DNA of 24,414 nucleotides from an uncultured Cellvibrio sp. (GCA_946482345.1 CAMLRJ010000006.1:1-24414); one strand, 5' to 3'. Shown: positions 1 through 8,678, counted from the first letter of the stretch. The notes: generated from the letters alone by a model not told the origin. Numbers and translations are program-made.

Positions 1-2
1 AT

Positions 3-944
3 GGAAAATATATTCTCGCGGTGCGCGTGGAGGGTGTTGATCGTAAATCGTTTTTTGCAATTGCTGAAAGCCCGAATGGTATAGACAATTTTCGTTTCTG
101 GGATTATCCCGTCACCATGCCAGAAACAGAACGCCCGGATACCAACGTATACGATATGCGTTTAACCGCGCATCAGGACGGTTGGATTTATGGATTGTTT
201 TGCACCGAGCGCAAAGATGAAACTCGCCCTAATGATACTTCTGCTGCTGAAGCGCAATGCGGTATCGCACGTACCAAAGATTTAAAAACCTGGGAGCGTT
301 TACCCGATTTAATTACTTATTCAGGTCAACAGCGCAATGTGGTGTTGCATCCGGAATTTGTTGACGGCAAATATGCATTGTATACACGCCCGCAAGATGG
401 ATTTATCAGTGTGGGTGGTGGTGGTGGAATAGGCTGGGGTTTAAGTGATTCCATGACCAAAGCTGAAATAAAATCGGAAGTGATTGTTGACCCGAAAATT
501 TATCACACCATCAAAGAAGTCAAAAACGGACAAGGCCCTGCACCCATTAAAACTGCAGAAGGCTGGTTGCATCTCGCACATGGTGTGCGTAATACCGCTG
601 CCGGTTTGCGTTACACCTTGTATATGTTCATGACCGAACTTGATCGCCCCTGGGTGATTAGCCATCGTCCTGCCGGACATTTTATTGCGCCTCACGGTGA
701 AGAACGTGTGGGCGATGTTTCCAACGTAACCTTTACCAATGGTTGGATAGTGAATGAAAAAAATGAAGTGTTTATTTATTACGCTTCATCAGACACGCGT
801 ATGCATGTGGCAACATCAAGTGTTGAAAAATTAATTGATTACTGCAAAAACACACCGGAAGATGGTCTGCGTTCTGCTGCTTCAGTGCAAACACGTAATC
901 AATTGATTACAGCAAATTTGCAAGTGATGAAAAATCTGGTGTAA
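3..944 (+). CDS. 4-O-beta-D-mannosyl-D-glucose phosphorylase, GH130 (5'-partial)
   Basis: Probable GH130 phosphorylase that cleaves mannosyl-beta-1,4-glucose with phosphate to mannose-1-phosphate and glucose in the cytoplasm. The reading frame is open to the left edge, and the residues before the first in-frame GTG (position 21), [11 protein letters not shown], already read as family sequence. That GTG is therefore internal, and I estimate about 85 N-terminal residues lie outside the window. The motif NVYDMRLT lies about 45 codons after the GTG; its Asp is the likely general acid of GH130 phosphorylases (Asp131 in the Bacteroides fragilis enzyme, which agrees with the estimated missing length). 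Other family-like stretches are GLFCTERKD and [17 protein letters not shown]. No signal peptide would be expected. The next gene, an AGE-family epimerase, starts 4 bp after the stop. That pairing matches the known mannobiose pathway and supports mannosyl-glucose over mannobiose as substrate. Confidence 0.9.
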   Translation, partial: GKYILAVRVEGVDRKSFFAIAESPNGIDNFRFWDYPVTMPETERPDTNVYDMRLTAHQDGWIYGLFCTERKDETRPNDTSAAEAQCGIARTKDLKTWERLPDLITYSGQQRNVVLHPEFVDGKYALYTRPQDGFISVGGGGGIGWGLSDSMTKAEIKSEVIVDPKIYHTIKEVKNGQGPAPIKTAEGWLHLAHGVRNTAAGLRYTLYMFMTELDRPWVISHRPAGHFIAPHGEERVGDVSNVTFTNGWIVNEKNEVFIYYASSDTRMHVATSSVEKLIDYCKNTPEDGLRSAASVQTRNQLITANLQVMKNLV

Positions 945-948
945 GTGA

Positions 949-2157
949 ATGAATGCATCCAGTTTTTCGATTCAATCAACCCGCTTGCAAACGGAATGTC
1001 GGCAAGAATTAATTGCTATTGCTGATTGGTGGGTAAACCACACTCAGGATCTGGAGTGTGGTGGATTTTACGGTGAGGTATCAGTCGATAACACGCCGGT
1101 AAAACAAGCCAATAAGGGCGTTATACTTAACGCCCGTATTCTTTGGTTTTTTAGCGAAGTTGCTGCAAAAATTGATAACCCTGCTTACAAAGCAGCGGCG
1201 GATCGCGCTTATTTTTACATGATGAATTATTTCGTCGATAAAGAATACGGCGGTGTCTATTGGGAATTGGATGCGTCCGGAAAACCTGCCAATACTAAAA
1301 AGCAAATCTATGCACAGGCTTTTGTGATTTACGCGCTTTGTGCCTATTACAAACTCAATCATAATTCTGATGCGCTCAAACAAGCATTGAATCTATTTGC
1401 CTTAATTGAGAAGAATGCAATCGATCATAGCAATCAAGGTTACCTGGAAGCATTTACGCGCGAGTGGAATTTAATTGATGATTTGCGTTTGAGTGACAAA
1501 GATTTGAATTATCCAAAATCACAAAATACGCATTTGCATATTATGGAAGCCTATACCAGTTTGTATGAACTGGTCTCTGATGTGGCGATTGGTTCTGCAT
1601 TGCGATATAACATTGAAATGTTTGATCGATTTATGATTGACCGCAAAACCAATCACTTGCGCATGTTTATGGATATGCAATGGCAGGATTTTTCACCGGG
1701 GTTTACTTACGGTCACGATATAGAAGCAGTGTGGTTGATCGCTAAAGCTTTGGAAACTCTGGGTGATCAAGAATATTTTAATTATTTATTTCCGGATTTG
1801 CTGGCAATTGCTAAAACCAATTTACAAGAAGCGCTTGCAGAAGATGGGCATTTAATGGATGCCTACGATTTTGCAAGTAAGACGGTTAGTGATATCAGTG
1901 TCTGGTGGGTGCAAGCAGAAGCGCTGGTAGGTTATTTGTATATTTATTCTGTAACAAAAGATGAGCAATATTTTTTTGTGGCAGAAAATATTTGGCGCTT
2001 TATCAAACAGCATCAAATTGATTCGCAAAGCGGTGAGTGGTTTTGGTTGTCCAATCTTGATGATCAATCTTTACAGCCTGAATATAAAGCCGGATTCTGG
2101 AAATGCCCTTATCACAATGGGCGGGCGATGATGGAAGTGGAAAGGTTGTTGAAATAA
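949..2157 (+). CDS. cellobiose/mannobiose 2-epimerase (AGE family)
   Basis: 402-residue N-acylglucosamine 2-epimerase-family protein, the usual length for cellobiose 2-epimerases. It is expected to isomerise the reducing-end sugar of beta-1,4-disaccharides; in this context that means mannobiose to mannosyl-glucose, the substrate of the GH130 enzyme just upstream. Visible family motifs are QANKGVILNARILWFFS, NTHLHIMEAYTSLYE, TYGHDIEAVWLI, WWVQAEALVGY and FWKCPYHNGRAMMEV. The His of GHDIE and the His of PYHNGR are the likely catalytic pair, by analogy with Rhodothermus marinus cellobiose 2-epimerase. There is no signal peptide, so it is cytoplasmic. The start lies 4 bp past the GH130 stop without a strong ribosome binding site, which suggests translational coupling. 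The gene ends just before a cluster of REP-like palindromes. Confidence 0.93.
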   Translation: MNASSFSIQSTRLQTECRQELIAIADWWVNHTQDLECGGFYGEVSVDNTPVKQANKGVILNARILWFFSEVAAKIDNPAYKAAADRAYFYMMNYFVDKEYGGVYWELDASGKPANTKKQIYAQAFVIYALCAYYKLNHNSDALKQALNLFALIEKNAIDHSNQGYLEAFTREWNLIDDLRLSDKDLNYPKSQNTHLHIMEAYTSLYELVSDVAIGSALRYNIEMFDRFMIDRKTNHLRMFMDMQWQDFSPGFTYGHDIEAVWLIAKALETLGDQEYFNYLFPDLLAIAKTNLQEALAEDGHLMDAYDFASKTVSDISVWWVQAEALVGYLYIYSVTKDEQYFFVAENIWRFIKQHQIDSQSGEWFWLSNLDDQSLQPEYKAGFWKCPYHNGRAMMEVERLLK

Positions 2158-2161
2158 AACA

Positions 2162-2220
2162 CCCTCTCCCCAGCCCTCTCGACAACAGCTCCATGGTTGT
2201 TCTCCCATCAAGGGAGAGGG
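2162..2220. repeat. REP-like palindrome, CCCTCTCCC family, copy 1
   Basis: Outer arms CCCTCTCCC (2162-2170) and GGGAGAGGG (2212-2220) are perfect inverted repeats. A second CCCTCTC core lies near 2175, and an inner ACAAC...GTTGT pair surrounds CCATGG. It sits 4 bp past the epimerase stop. This layout is typical of dispersed REP-like intergenic repeats that can fold in mRNA. Confidence 0.7.
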
Positions 2221-2299
2221 AACAGATTTGAGTTCTTAAAGAAATGGAAGATAAGCTTGAAAAATATGAGTTCAAGTAAATATTGGAGCAGAGCCAATT

Positions 2300-2337
2300 C
2301 CCCTCTCCCCTTGTGGGAGAGGGGCAGGGGAGAGGGG
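2300..2337. repeat. REP-like palindrome, CCCTCTCCC family, copy 2
   Basis: CCCCTCTCCCC, a short TTGT loop, GGGAGAGGGG, then a further CAGGGGAGAGGGG. It shares the CCCTCTCCC / GGGAGAGGG core with the copy at 2162-2220. A short open frame through it reads SPLPLWERGRGEG, a sequence that recurs in spurious translations of such repeats. Confidence 0.7.
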
Positions 2338-2362
2338 TTGCAGTTTTATAAAGATTTTAAAT

Positions 2363-2427
2363 CCCCCCTAACCCCCCCTTTTTCAAAATGGGGGACTGTT
2401 TCTCCCCTCCAGGGAGGCTGGAAGGGT
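2363..2427. repeat. C-rich/G-rich palindromic repeat
   Basis: A run of C (2372-2378) pairs with GGGGG (2390-2394) across a TTTTTCAAAAT loop, followed by a second small palindrome with arms CCTCC and GGAGG (2406-2417). It belongs to a different family from the two copies just upstream. Together the three elements fill most of the 313 bp gap between the epimerase and mannanase genes. Confidence 0.5.
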
Positions 2428-2470
2428 AATTTTTTAGAAAAAATTTAAAAACACACAGCGAGTAAACATA

Positions 2471-3784
2471 ATGAAAAAACTAGCACAGTACCTCTCGATC
2501 TTGATTGCGATTTTTGCAGTCAATGTTTTTGCATCACCTGATAATTTTGTCATTGTTGATGGCGTTCACTTCAAAAAATCCGGCAAGCCTTATTACATTG
2601 CGGGCACCAATATGTGGTATGCCGCTTATTTGGGTGCTCCATCAAAAGTTGGTGACAGGGCGCGATTGGCCAAAGAGTTGGATACGCTCAAAAAAATGGG
2701 CGTCAATAATTTGCGTGTATTGGCTGTGTCAGAAAAAAGCGATATTAATTCGGCAGTAAAACCGGCAACGACTAATGGTTTTGGTCAATACGATGAAAAT
2801 TTATTAATCGGCCTGGATTATTTATTAATTGAGTTGGCCAAACGCGATATGACAGTGGTGTTGTACCTGAATAATTTTTGGCAATGGTCAGGTGGCATGA
2901 CGCAATACATGAGTTGGATTGATGGTCAGCCAGTGCAAGATCCCAACGTCACCAAAGATTGGAATGGTTTTATGGCTAAATCAGCCAGCTTTTATCAAAG
3001 TGAAAAAGCACAAACAGAGTTTCGTAAAACAATCGATAAAATCGTGAATCGCGTAAATACAATTAATGGTAAAGCTTATAAAGATGATGCGACCATTATG
3101 TCCTGGCAGTTGGCGAATGAGCCACGTCCTGGCAATGACAAGGCTGGCGTTGAGGAAAAAAAGATTTATGTTGATTGGATCAAAAAGACTACGGATTACA
3201 TCAGAAGCCTTGATAAAAAACATTTAATTTCCACGGGCAGCGAAGGTTTGTGGGGCTCTGCGCGCGATAAAAAATTATTTTTTGATGCGCATACTTTACC
3301 GAATGTTGATTACCTGACTTATCACATGTGGATTCGAAACTGGAGTTGGTTTGATCAATACAAGCCAAAAGAAACCTGGGATTCTGCCTGGCAGAAGGGT
3401 CAGGATTATTTGAATTCCCATATTGATTGGGCCAATGAAATGAAAATGCCCATCGTGCTGGAAGAATTTGGTTTGGATCGCGACATGGGTTCCTACGATA
3501 TAAAAGCCAAAACAGAATATCGTGATAAATTTTATCAACATGTGTTTGATGTATTGTTGCCGCGCATGAAAAAAGGCGAAGCTATTGCCGGTTATAATTT
3601 TTGGGCATGGAATGGCGCTGCGCGTACAACTCGCCCCAACTATTGGTGGCAGGAAGGTGATGATTTAATGGGTGATCCACCACAAGAACAACAAGGTATG
3701 TACGGTGTATTCGATACAGATAAATCCACCATCAAAATTATTCAAAAATTTAATAAAGCAATTCACAAATTAAATAAAAAGTAA
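2471..3784 (+). CDS. secreted endo-beta-1,4-mannanase, GH5 (subfamily 7 type)
   Basis: 437 residues with a type I signal peptide (residues 1-21, cleavage expected after NVFA). One GH5 barrel follows, with no carbohydrate-binding module and no polyserine linker. Catalytic motifs are clear: SWQLANEPR with acid/base Glu217, and VLEEFG with nucleophile Glu332. Family features include YYIAGTNMWY near the N terminus, TYHMWIRNW (residues 283-291) and FWAWNG (377-382). It should cut the beta-1,4-mannan backbone in the periplasm or outside the cell. It lies between a mannobiose-processing gene pair and an alpha-galactosidase, which supports mannan over cellulose as substrate. The ATG at 2471 directly precedes a good signal peptide, but the ribosome binding site (GCGAG) is weak. 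The REP cluster upstream suggests expression separate from the epimerase, or differential mRNA stability. Confidence 0.93.
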   Translation: MKKLAQYLSILIAIFAVNVFASPDNFVIVDGVHFKKSGKPYYIAGTNMWYAAYLGAPSKVGDRARLAKELDTLKKMGVNNLRVLAVSEKSDINSAVKPATTNGFGQYDENLLIGLDYLLIELAKRDMTVVLYLNNFWQWSGGMTQYMSWIDGQPVQDPNVTKDWNGFMAKSASFYQSEKAQTEFRKTIDKIVNRVNTINGKAYKDDATIMSWQLANEPRPGNDKAGVEEKKIYVDWIKKTTDYIRSLDKKHLISTGSEGLWGSARDKKLFFDAHTLPNVDYLTYHMWIRNWSWFDQYKPKETWDSAWQKGQDYLNSHIDWANEMKMPIVLEEFGLDRDMGSYDIKAKTEYRDKFYQHVFDVLLPRMKKGEAIAGYNFWAWNGAARTTRPNYWWQEGDDLMGDPPQEQQGMYGVFDTDKSTIKIIQKFNKAIHKLNKK

Positions 3785-3789
3785 TGAGT

Positions 3790-3870
3790 GTAGGTTGGAA
3801 GAGCGCAGCGACTTCCGACGTTTTTTTCCGAAATAGAAGTGCCGGAAGTCGCTGCGCTCTTCCAGCCTAC
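3790..3870. repeat. long inverted repeat, GGTTGGAAGAGCG family, copy 1
   Basis: Two 28-nt arms (3790-3817 and 3843-3870) match at 27 of 28 positions around a 25-nt loop. The left arm begins GTAGGTTGGAAGAGCGCAGC and the right arm ends CTTCCAGCCTAC. It begins 5 bp past the mannanase stop and could act as a 3' stabilising or terminating hairpin. A diverged second copy lies at 21503-21600, so it is a dispersed element and not a gene-specific structure. Confidence 0.85.
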
Positions 3871-3951
3871 GTAAAAAACTGCAATGCAATTTGCAGTTTT
3901 TTTGTAAACAAAATAATTTATCCGATTATTAATATTAAACTCCATAACACT

Positions 3952-4015
3952 GTCATCCCTGCGTAGGCAGGAATCCAGCTTTTGAATTTTGGATTCCTGC
4001 CTGCGCAGGAATGAC
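3952..4015. repeat. inverted repeat, GTCATCCCTGCG family, full copy
   Basis: Arms of 26 nt (3952-3977 and 3990-4015) match at 24 of 26 positions around a 12-nt loop. The left arm begins GTCATCCCTGCGTAGGCAGG. A half copy (27 of 29 matches to 3952-3980) lies at 16405-16433. It sits about 50 bp before the alpha-galactosidase start. Confidence 0.85.
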
Positions 4016-4065
4016 GGTGTAAAAAATTTGACGAATAAAAATTTTTATCACTACGAGGCTAACTT

Positions 4066-5280
4066 ATGAAAATAAAAAATCTTCTCCGGTTAATGGGCGG
4101 TTTACTTCTGTTGATAGGTGCAACAGCCAACGCACAAAAATTTGACCAGTTGGGAAAAACTCCGCAAATGGGTTGGAATAGTTGGAATACATTTGCCTGT
4201 AATGTGGATGAAAAAATGATTCGCGAAATGGCGGATGCAATGGTTTCATCCGGAATGAAAGATGCCGGATATGTTTACATTAATATCGACGACTGTTGGC
4301 ATGGGCAGCGAGATGAAAAAGGTTTTATTCATCCCGATAAAAAATTATTTCCATCCGGTATGAAAGCGCTGGCGGATTATGTCCATGCAAAAGGTTTGAA
4401 GTTGGGAATTTATTCGGATGCCGGTAATAAAACCTGTGCCGGTCGTCCCGGAAGTCGCGGTCACGAATATCAGGATGCGATTACTTATGCGGGTTGGGGC
4501 ATTGATTATGTGAAGTACGATTGGTGCGATACGCAAGACATCAATCCCAAATCGGCTTACGCGACTATGCGTGATGCAATTTATAAATCCGGTCGTCCGA
4601 TGTTATTCAGTATTTGTGAATGGGGCGATAACAAACCCTGGGAATGGGCAACTGATGTTGGACATTCATGGCGCACCACGGGTGATATTTATCCTTGCTG
4701 GAGTTGTGAACACAATCATGGTTCGTGGTCATCATGGGGCGTATTGCCGATATTGGATAAACAAGCCGGTTTGCGCAAATACGCAGGGCCTGGCCACTGG
4801 AATGATATGGATATGATGGAAGTCGGTAATGGCATGAACGAAGAAGAAGATCGTTCGCATTTTGCTTTATGGGCAATCATGGCGTCTCCATTAATTGCCG
4901 GAAATGATTTGCGCAGCATGTCAGAAACCACCAAAAAAATTCTCACCAATAAAGACATGATTGCAATCAATCAAGACAAGCTCGGCATTCAAGCTATGAA
5001 ATGGATTGATGAAGGCGACATAGAAATTTATGTCAAACCTCTCGAAAAAGGTGATTATGCATTCCTGTTTTTAAATCGTGCGGATACCGCAAAAAAATAT
5101 CAACTCAAATGGAAAGAACATTATATGAAGGATGACATTAGCAAACACGAAATCTGGTTTGATAAACAAACTCTCAACTGGCGCGATATCTGGAATGGCG
5201 AAAAAGGTTCAACAGCTGAAATTTTGAATCTTGATATTCCGGCGCATGGTGTCAGAGTTATGCGTATGAGTCCGAAGTAA
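4066..5280 (+). CDS. secreted alpha-galactosidase, GH27
   Basis: 404 residues: signal peptide (1-23, cleavage after ATANA), GH27 (beta/alpha)8 barrel (about 25-310) and a C-terminal beta-sandwich. Hallmarks are TPQMGWNSWN (32-41), YINIDDCWHG (71-80), KYDWC with nucleophile Asp152, and SWRTTGDI with acid/base Asp207 (equivalent to human GLA Asp170 and Asp231). GPGHWNDMDMMEVGN replaces the more usual WNDPDML. It should remove alpha-1,6-galactosyl branches from galactomannan or its oligosaccharides in the periplasm or outside the cell, clearing the chain for the GH5 mannanase and epimerase route. The start is supported by GAGG at 4055-4058, 7 nt before the ATG. Its mRNA probably ends at the strong terminator immediately downstream. 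Confidence 0.95.
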   Translation: MKIKNLLRLMGGLLLLIGATANAQKFDQLGKTPQMGWNSWNTFACNVDEKMIREMADAMVSSGMKDAGYVYINIDDCWHGQRDEKGFIHPDKKLFPSGMKALADYVHAKGLKLGIYSDAGNKTCAGRPGSRGHEYQDAITYAGWGIDYVKYDWCDTQDINPKSAYATMRDAIYKSGRPMLFSICEWGDNKPWEWATDVGHSWRTTGDIYPCWSCEHNHGSWSSWGVLPILDKQAGLRKYAGPGHWNDMDMMEVGNGMNEEEDRSHFALWAIMASPLIAGNDLRSMSETTKKILTNKDMIAINQDKLGIQAMKWIDEGDIEIYVKPLEKGDYAFLFLNRADTAKKYQLKWKEHYMKDDISKHEIWFDKQTLNWRDIWNGEKGSTAEILNLDIPAHGVRVMRMSPK

Positions 5281-5297
5281 TTAAATATTGTTTGCAA

Positions 5298-5324
5298 AAA
5301 CCCGGCGCCATGCCGGGTTTTTTT
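5298..5324 (+). terminator. Rho-independent terminator after the GH27 gene
   Basis: Stem AAACCCGGC (5298-5306) / GCCGGGTTT (5312-5320), loop GCCAT, followed by a T run. It starts 18 bp past the alpha-galactosidase stop. Confidence 0.9.
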
Positions 5325-5496
5325 ATTTAAAGGTCTCATATGTTCAAAATAAATTGATCGTTATTTTCGTGAAGGAGCGAAGAATGTGAATAAATGACGG
5401 CCGTGAGTGGCGGAGGAGAATTTCAAATTCAAGAGTGGGCTAAACGCAGCAATCAATGTAATCGTTATCATTTTGGGGGGTGTTTTATGTAACACG

Positions 5497-5508
5497 GTTA
5501 CCGCTAAC
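5497..5508. promoter_or_regulatory. LacI-family-like operator candidate
   Basis: GTTACCGCTAAC is a palindrome around a central CG with one mismatched pair, in the wider context ACACGGTTACCGCTAACAA. Central-CG palindromes are typical of LacI-family regulators of sugar genes, and it resembles from memory the GGTAGCGCTAACA-type box of Xanthomonas xylan genes. It lies 285 bp before tpiA. No LacI-family gene is in the window. Confidence 0.4.
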
Positions 5509-5719
5509 AAATTGATTTAATTGAATATTTTTCTATTGATCGGCTTGAATCTTGTTTCAACACTGGGTAGGATTAGCGCACAAGGCTCATTAGAAGCCAA
5601 TCTTTCGTCGGCAGTAAAAGTAATTGACTCTAGAGGTGATTTTTAGTGAGCAGATCTACTTTTATGGCCGACAACCATACTCTTCCGTTCCAACACAATT
5701 ATTTTATTCACTGAATATT

Positions 5720-5740
5720 TCAGGCTTATGGTAGGCCTGA
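5720..5740. promoter_or_regulatory. 21-bp inverted repeat near the presumed tpiA promoter
   Basis: Perfect 6-nt arms TCAGGC (5720-5725) and GCCTGA (5735-5740) with a 9-nt centre, ending 52 bp before tpiA. It falls between a possible weak -35 and a -10-like TATGCT (5742-5747), so it could be a repressor site. A chance palindrome is equally possible. Confidence 0.25.
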
Positions 5741-5792
5741 CTATGCTGTTTTGTTTTGAAAATTGATATGACAAAAATGGAAACAAATTTTT

Positions 5793-6569
5793 ATGCGTAA
5801 ACCTATAGTAATCGCTAACTGGAAATTAAACGGTGGTTTGGATTTGATCTGTACTTCTGTGGCGTCATTTATTGGAAAACACTACGCCGCGCAAATTGCG
5901 ATTTGCCCTCCTTATTTATACATGCGCGACATGATGACATTTTTGCAATTTTCGGATTTGCAAATTGGTAGCCAAAACGTCAGCCGTTATGAATCGGGTG
6001 CTTACACCGGCGAAACCTCTGCACAAATGTTAAAGCAAGCTGGTTGCTCCTTATGTTTGATTGGTCATTCGGAACGTCGCGCTATGTTTGCGGAAAATAA
6101 CGAGGGTTGTCACATCAAAGTGCAAACGGCACTCAACCATGGATTGATGCCGGTGTTGTGTGTTGGTGAAAATCAGCAACAGCGACAATCGGGGATTACA
6201 CAACAAGTGTTGCACGAACAACTTTATGGCGGATTGAAAGGGATTGATTTGGCAGGTGCAGTCAATGGTGATTTGTGTGTTGCCTACGAACCGGTGTGGG
6301 CTATAGGCACAGGGCTTGCGGCAACACCACAAATCGCTCAGGAAATACATGAATTTATCCGCAAAGAATTGGAAGATATTTTTGATCGCGAAATAGCACA
6401 AAAAATTCGTATTCTTTATGGCGGCAGTGTGAATAAATCCAATGCTCAGGAATTGTTGAGCCAGGCAGATGTTGATGGTTTGTTGGTGGGCGGTGCCAGT
6501 CTTGATCCGGGACATTTTTTGGCAATTTGTGAGCAGGCATCCGATATTCAAAAAAATGAAAAAAAATAA
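5793..6569 (+). CDS. tpiA: triosephosphate isomerase
   Basis: 258 residues, full length for a bacterial enzyme. It interconverts dihydroxyacetone phosphate and glyceraldehyde-3-phosphate in the cytoplasm. Catalytic residues are all in place: Asn9 and Lys11 in IANWKLN, His92 in IGHSERR and Glu166 in AYEPVWAIGTG, plus phosphate-binding YGGSV and GLLVGGASL near the C terminus. It is first in a three-gene run with class II aldolase and fructose-1,6-bisphosphatase, which together rebuild fructose-6-phosphate from triose phosphates. The ATG is preceded by only a weak purine stretch (GGAAACAAA). Housekeeping tpiA in this class usually sits next to secG, so this may be a second, pathway-dedicated copy; that cannot be tested from the window. 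Confidence 0.97.
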   Translation: MRKPIVIANWKLNGGLDLICTSVASFIGKHYAAQIAICPPYLYMRDMMTFLQFSDLQIGSQNVSRYESGAYTGETSAQMLKQAGCSLCLIGHSERRAMFAENNEGCHIKVQTALNHGLMPVLCVGENQQQRQSGITQQVLHEQLYGGLKGIDLAGAVNGDLCVAYEPVWAIGTGLAATPQIAQEIHEFIRKELEDIFDREIAQKIRILYGGSVNKSNAQELLSQADVDGLLVGGASLDPGHFLAICEQASDIQKNEKK

Positions 6570-6631
6570 AATTCGAAATCAGCAACGAGTAAAACGGTCG
6601 TTAGCTATCAACCAAAAAAGTGAGAATTGAG

Positions 6632-7711
6632 ATGAATACATTCGCCAGAACTGTCGCTCCCGGGGTTGCAACGGGAGTTGCTGTAAAAAATTTGTTTGCT
6701 GCAGCCAAAGCAGGTGGTTACGCCTATCCTGCTGTGAATGTTTTTAATACCAATAGCATTAATGCAACGCTTGAAGCGGCGCGCAAGGTTAATTCACCGG
6801 TTATTGTGCAATTATCACAGGGTGGATCAGCTTTTTTTCTAGGGAAAGGTTTATCACTGGAAGGATTGAAATCTTCCATTAAAGGTTCGATTGCGGCCGC
6901 GCAATATGTGCATCTGGTTGCGGAAGATTATGGTATTCCGGTTATTTTGCACACGGATCATGCGGCAAAAAAATTATTGCCCTGGATCGATGGTTTATTA
7001 ACTGCCAGTGAAGAATTTATGGCTGTGTCAGGAAAGCCGTTATTCAGTTCACACATGATTGATCTTTCCGAGGAATCACTGGAAGAAAATATTGAAATTT
7101 CCGAGCATTATTTGCGACGCATGCAAAAAATGGGTATCACGCTTGAAATTGAATTGGGTTGCACCGGTGGTGAAGAAGATGGCGTGGATAACAGTTCATT
7201 GGATAACTCCGCACTCTATACCCAGCCGGAAGATGTCGCCTATGCCTATGAAAAATTAAGTGCGATCAGCCACAATTTTACGATTGCTGCTTCATTCGGT
7301 AATGTGCACGGTGTGTACAAACCAGGTAATGTAAAACTGACGCCAAAAATTTTGAAAAATTCACAGGAATTTGTATCAAAGAAATATTCATTGCCTGCCA
7401 ATTCACTGGATTTCGTTTTTCATGGCGGATCAGGATCAGAGCCACAAGAAATAGCAGAGTCTATCGCTTATGGTGTGGTGAAAATGAATATTGATACTGA
7501 TACCCAGTGGGCTTTCTGGGAAGGCACTTTGAATTTTTACAAAAACAAATCCGGTTATTTACAAGGTCAGATTGGTAATCCTGACGGAGAAGATAAACCC
7601 AACAAAAAATATTATGATCCTCGCGTCTGGTTGCGTCACAGTGAGGATTCAATGGTGAAGCGTTTGGAAAAAACCTTTGCTGATTTAAATTGTATTAATC
7701 GTTACAGGTAA
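6632..7711 (+). CDS. fbaA: fructose-bisphosphate aldolase, class II
   Basis: Zn-dependent class II aldolase joining dihydroxyacetone phosphate and glyceraldehyde-3-phosphate to fructose-1,6-bisphosphate, and the reverse. From the ATG at 6632 the protein has 359 residues, the same length as E. coli FbaA, and catalytic Asp109 and Zn ligand His110 in [12 protein letters not shown] fall at the E. coli numbers. Other shared stretches are [64 protein letters not shown] and [13 protein letters not shown] prefer 6632 to the in-frame GTG at 6620 because AGTGAGA is well spaced only for the ATG and length agrees with the family. It follows tpiA by 62 bp and precedes fbp by 4 bp. Confidence 0.97.
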   Translation: MNTFARTVAPGVATGVAVKNLFAAAKAGGYAYPAVNVFNTNSINATLEAARKVNSPVIVQLSQGGSAFFLGKGLSLEGLKSSIKGSIAAAQYVHLVAEDYGIPVILHTDHAAKKLLPWIDGLLTASEEFMAVSGKPLFSSHMIDLSEESLEENIEISEHYLRRMQKMGITLEIELGCTGGEEDGVDNSSLDNSALYTQPEDVAYAYEKLSAISHNFTIAASFGNVHGVYKPGNVKLTPKILKNSQEFVSKKYSLPANSLDFVFHGGSGSEPQEIAESIAYGVVKMNIDTDTQWAFWEGTLNFYKNKSGYLQGQIGNPDGEDKPNKKYYDPRVWLRHSEDSMVKRLEKTFADLNCINRYR

Positions 7712-7715
7712 TCGC

Positions 7716-8678
7716 ATGAAAACTCTGAATGACTATTTGTATTCTGCAAAAATTGATTCATCACTGATTGAACTGGTGCAGTGCCTGGCTGCAATCGGCG
7801 ATCAAATCAGCCATTTGGTGCGGCAGGGTGCTCTCGCCAATATTTTGGGTTATGCCGAATCACAAAATGTTCAGGGTGAAGATCAAAAAAAATTGGATAT
7901 TATTTCCAACCAACTGATGAAAGATTCACTCATGAGTCTTTCATCAGTTGCCGCTATTGCATCGGAAGAAGAAGACAATATTGTTCCCGCGAATAGTGAT
8001 GGAAAATTTCTGGTGGCTTTTGATCCATTGGATGGCTCATCCAATATCGATATTAATGGGCAGATAGGCACTATTTTTACGATTTATCCAAGGCTCGCAG
8101 GTTTAGCGGTTGATAACGAAGCGCAGTTTTTACAGCCAGGAAAACAACAACTGGCTGCGGGCTACATACTTTATGGGCCGTCCACACAAATGGTGATTTC
8201 GTTTGGAAAAACGACGCAATGTTTTACGCTGGACGAATCCAAATCCACCTTTGTGTTAACCAACGAACAAATGCAAATCGCTAAAGACACGCAAGAATTT
8301 TCCATCAATATGAGTAACCAGCGTTTTTGGTCCGACAAAATGCGTAACTACATTGGTGAATTAATTCTGGGTGCCAGTGGATCGCGCGGCAAAAATTTCA
8401 ATATGCGTTGGAATGGCGCCATGGTGGGTGACGTGCACAGAGTCATGATGCGCGGCGGAATTTTTTTATACCCGTCTGATAATCGTAATCCCAAACAACC
8501 TGCAAAATTGCGTTTACTTTATGAAGCTAATCCTATCGCTATGTTGGTTGAAAACGCCGGCGGCAAAGCCTGGAATGAAACACAAACAATTTTATCTATC
8601 CAGCCCACACAATTGCACCAGCGTGTTGCGGTGATTCTGGGTTCGGCAAATGAAGTGGATGTTTGCATCAAGGGTTAA
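7716..8678 (+). CDS. fbp: fructose-1,6-bisphosphatase, class I
   Basis: 320-residue class I fructose-1,6-bisphosphatase, which hydrolyses fructose-1,6-bisphosphate to fructose-6-phosphate and is the committed gluconeogenic step. Evidence: GEDQKKLD (54-61), the acidic metal-binding run SEEED (83-87), the signature [13 protein letters not shown] (102-114), and the C-terminal [21 protein letters not shown] that forms the substrate pocket. Length is close to E. coli Fbp. The start is 4 bp past the fbaA stop, so the two genes are probably co-transcribed and translationally coupled. Placement after tpiA and fbaA gives the complete route from triose phosphate to fructose-6-phosphate. The stop codon lies inside a hairpin that likely ends the transcript. 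Confidence 0.97.
   Translation: MKTLNDYLYSAKIDSSLIELVQCLAAIGDQISHLVRQGALANILGYAESQNVQGEDQKKLDIISNQLMKDSLMSLSSVAAIASEEEDNIVPANSDGKFLVAFDPLDGSSNIDINGQIGTIFTIYPRLAGLAVDNEAQFLQPGKQQLAAGYILYGPSTQMVISFGKTTQCFTLDESKSTFVLTNEQMQIAKDTQEFSINMSNQRFWSDKMRNYIGELILGASGSRGKNFNMRWNGAMVGDVHRVMMRGGIFLYPSDNRNPKQPAKLRLLYEANPIAMLVENAGGKAWNETQTILSIQPTQLHQRVAVILGSANEVDVCIKG

Larger units (their letters stand above)
5341..5792. other. non-coding region before tpiA
   Basis: About 450 bp with no credible gene; short frames are broken by stops and no family sequence was recognised. It holds two operator-like palindromes (5497-5508 and 5720-5740) and is the only apparent promoter region for the tpiA-fbaA-fbp cassette. 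A possible weak -10 (TATGCT, 5742-5747) lies 17 nt after a poor -35 (TTCAGG, 5719-5724). Confidence 0.5.

Noticed and set aside
21..23. GTG as the start of the GH130 gene
   Set aside because: Family sequence continues in frame to the left edge, and the catalytic Asp would lie about 85 residues too close to the N terminus.
2162..2427. CRISPR array
   Set aside because: Repeats are palindromic, of two different kinds and unevenly spaced, with no cas genes nearby.
2197..2448. 83-codon + strand open frame between epimerase and mannanase
   Set aside because: It translates the palindromic repeats; stretches such as SPLPLWERGRGEG are typical repeat-derived artefacts and no ribosome binding site is present.
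3784..3966. 60-codon frames on both strands over the inverted repeat after the mannanase gene
   Set aside because: They read through a dispersed palindrome; the similar peptides on both strands come from the symmetry.
5341..5792. Degraded gene before tpiA
   Set aside because: Short frames were inspected and none gave recognisable protein sequence; treated as regulatory or non-coding DNA.
6051..6551. 166-codon - strand open frame
   Set aside because: It lies entirely antisense to tpiA, which has all catalytic motifs; the antisense product shows no family resemblance.
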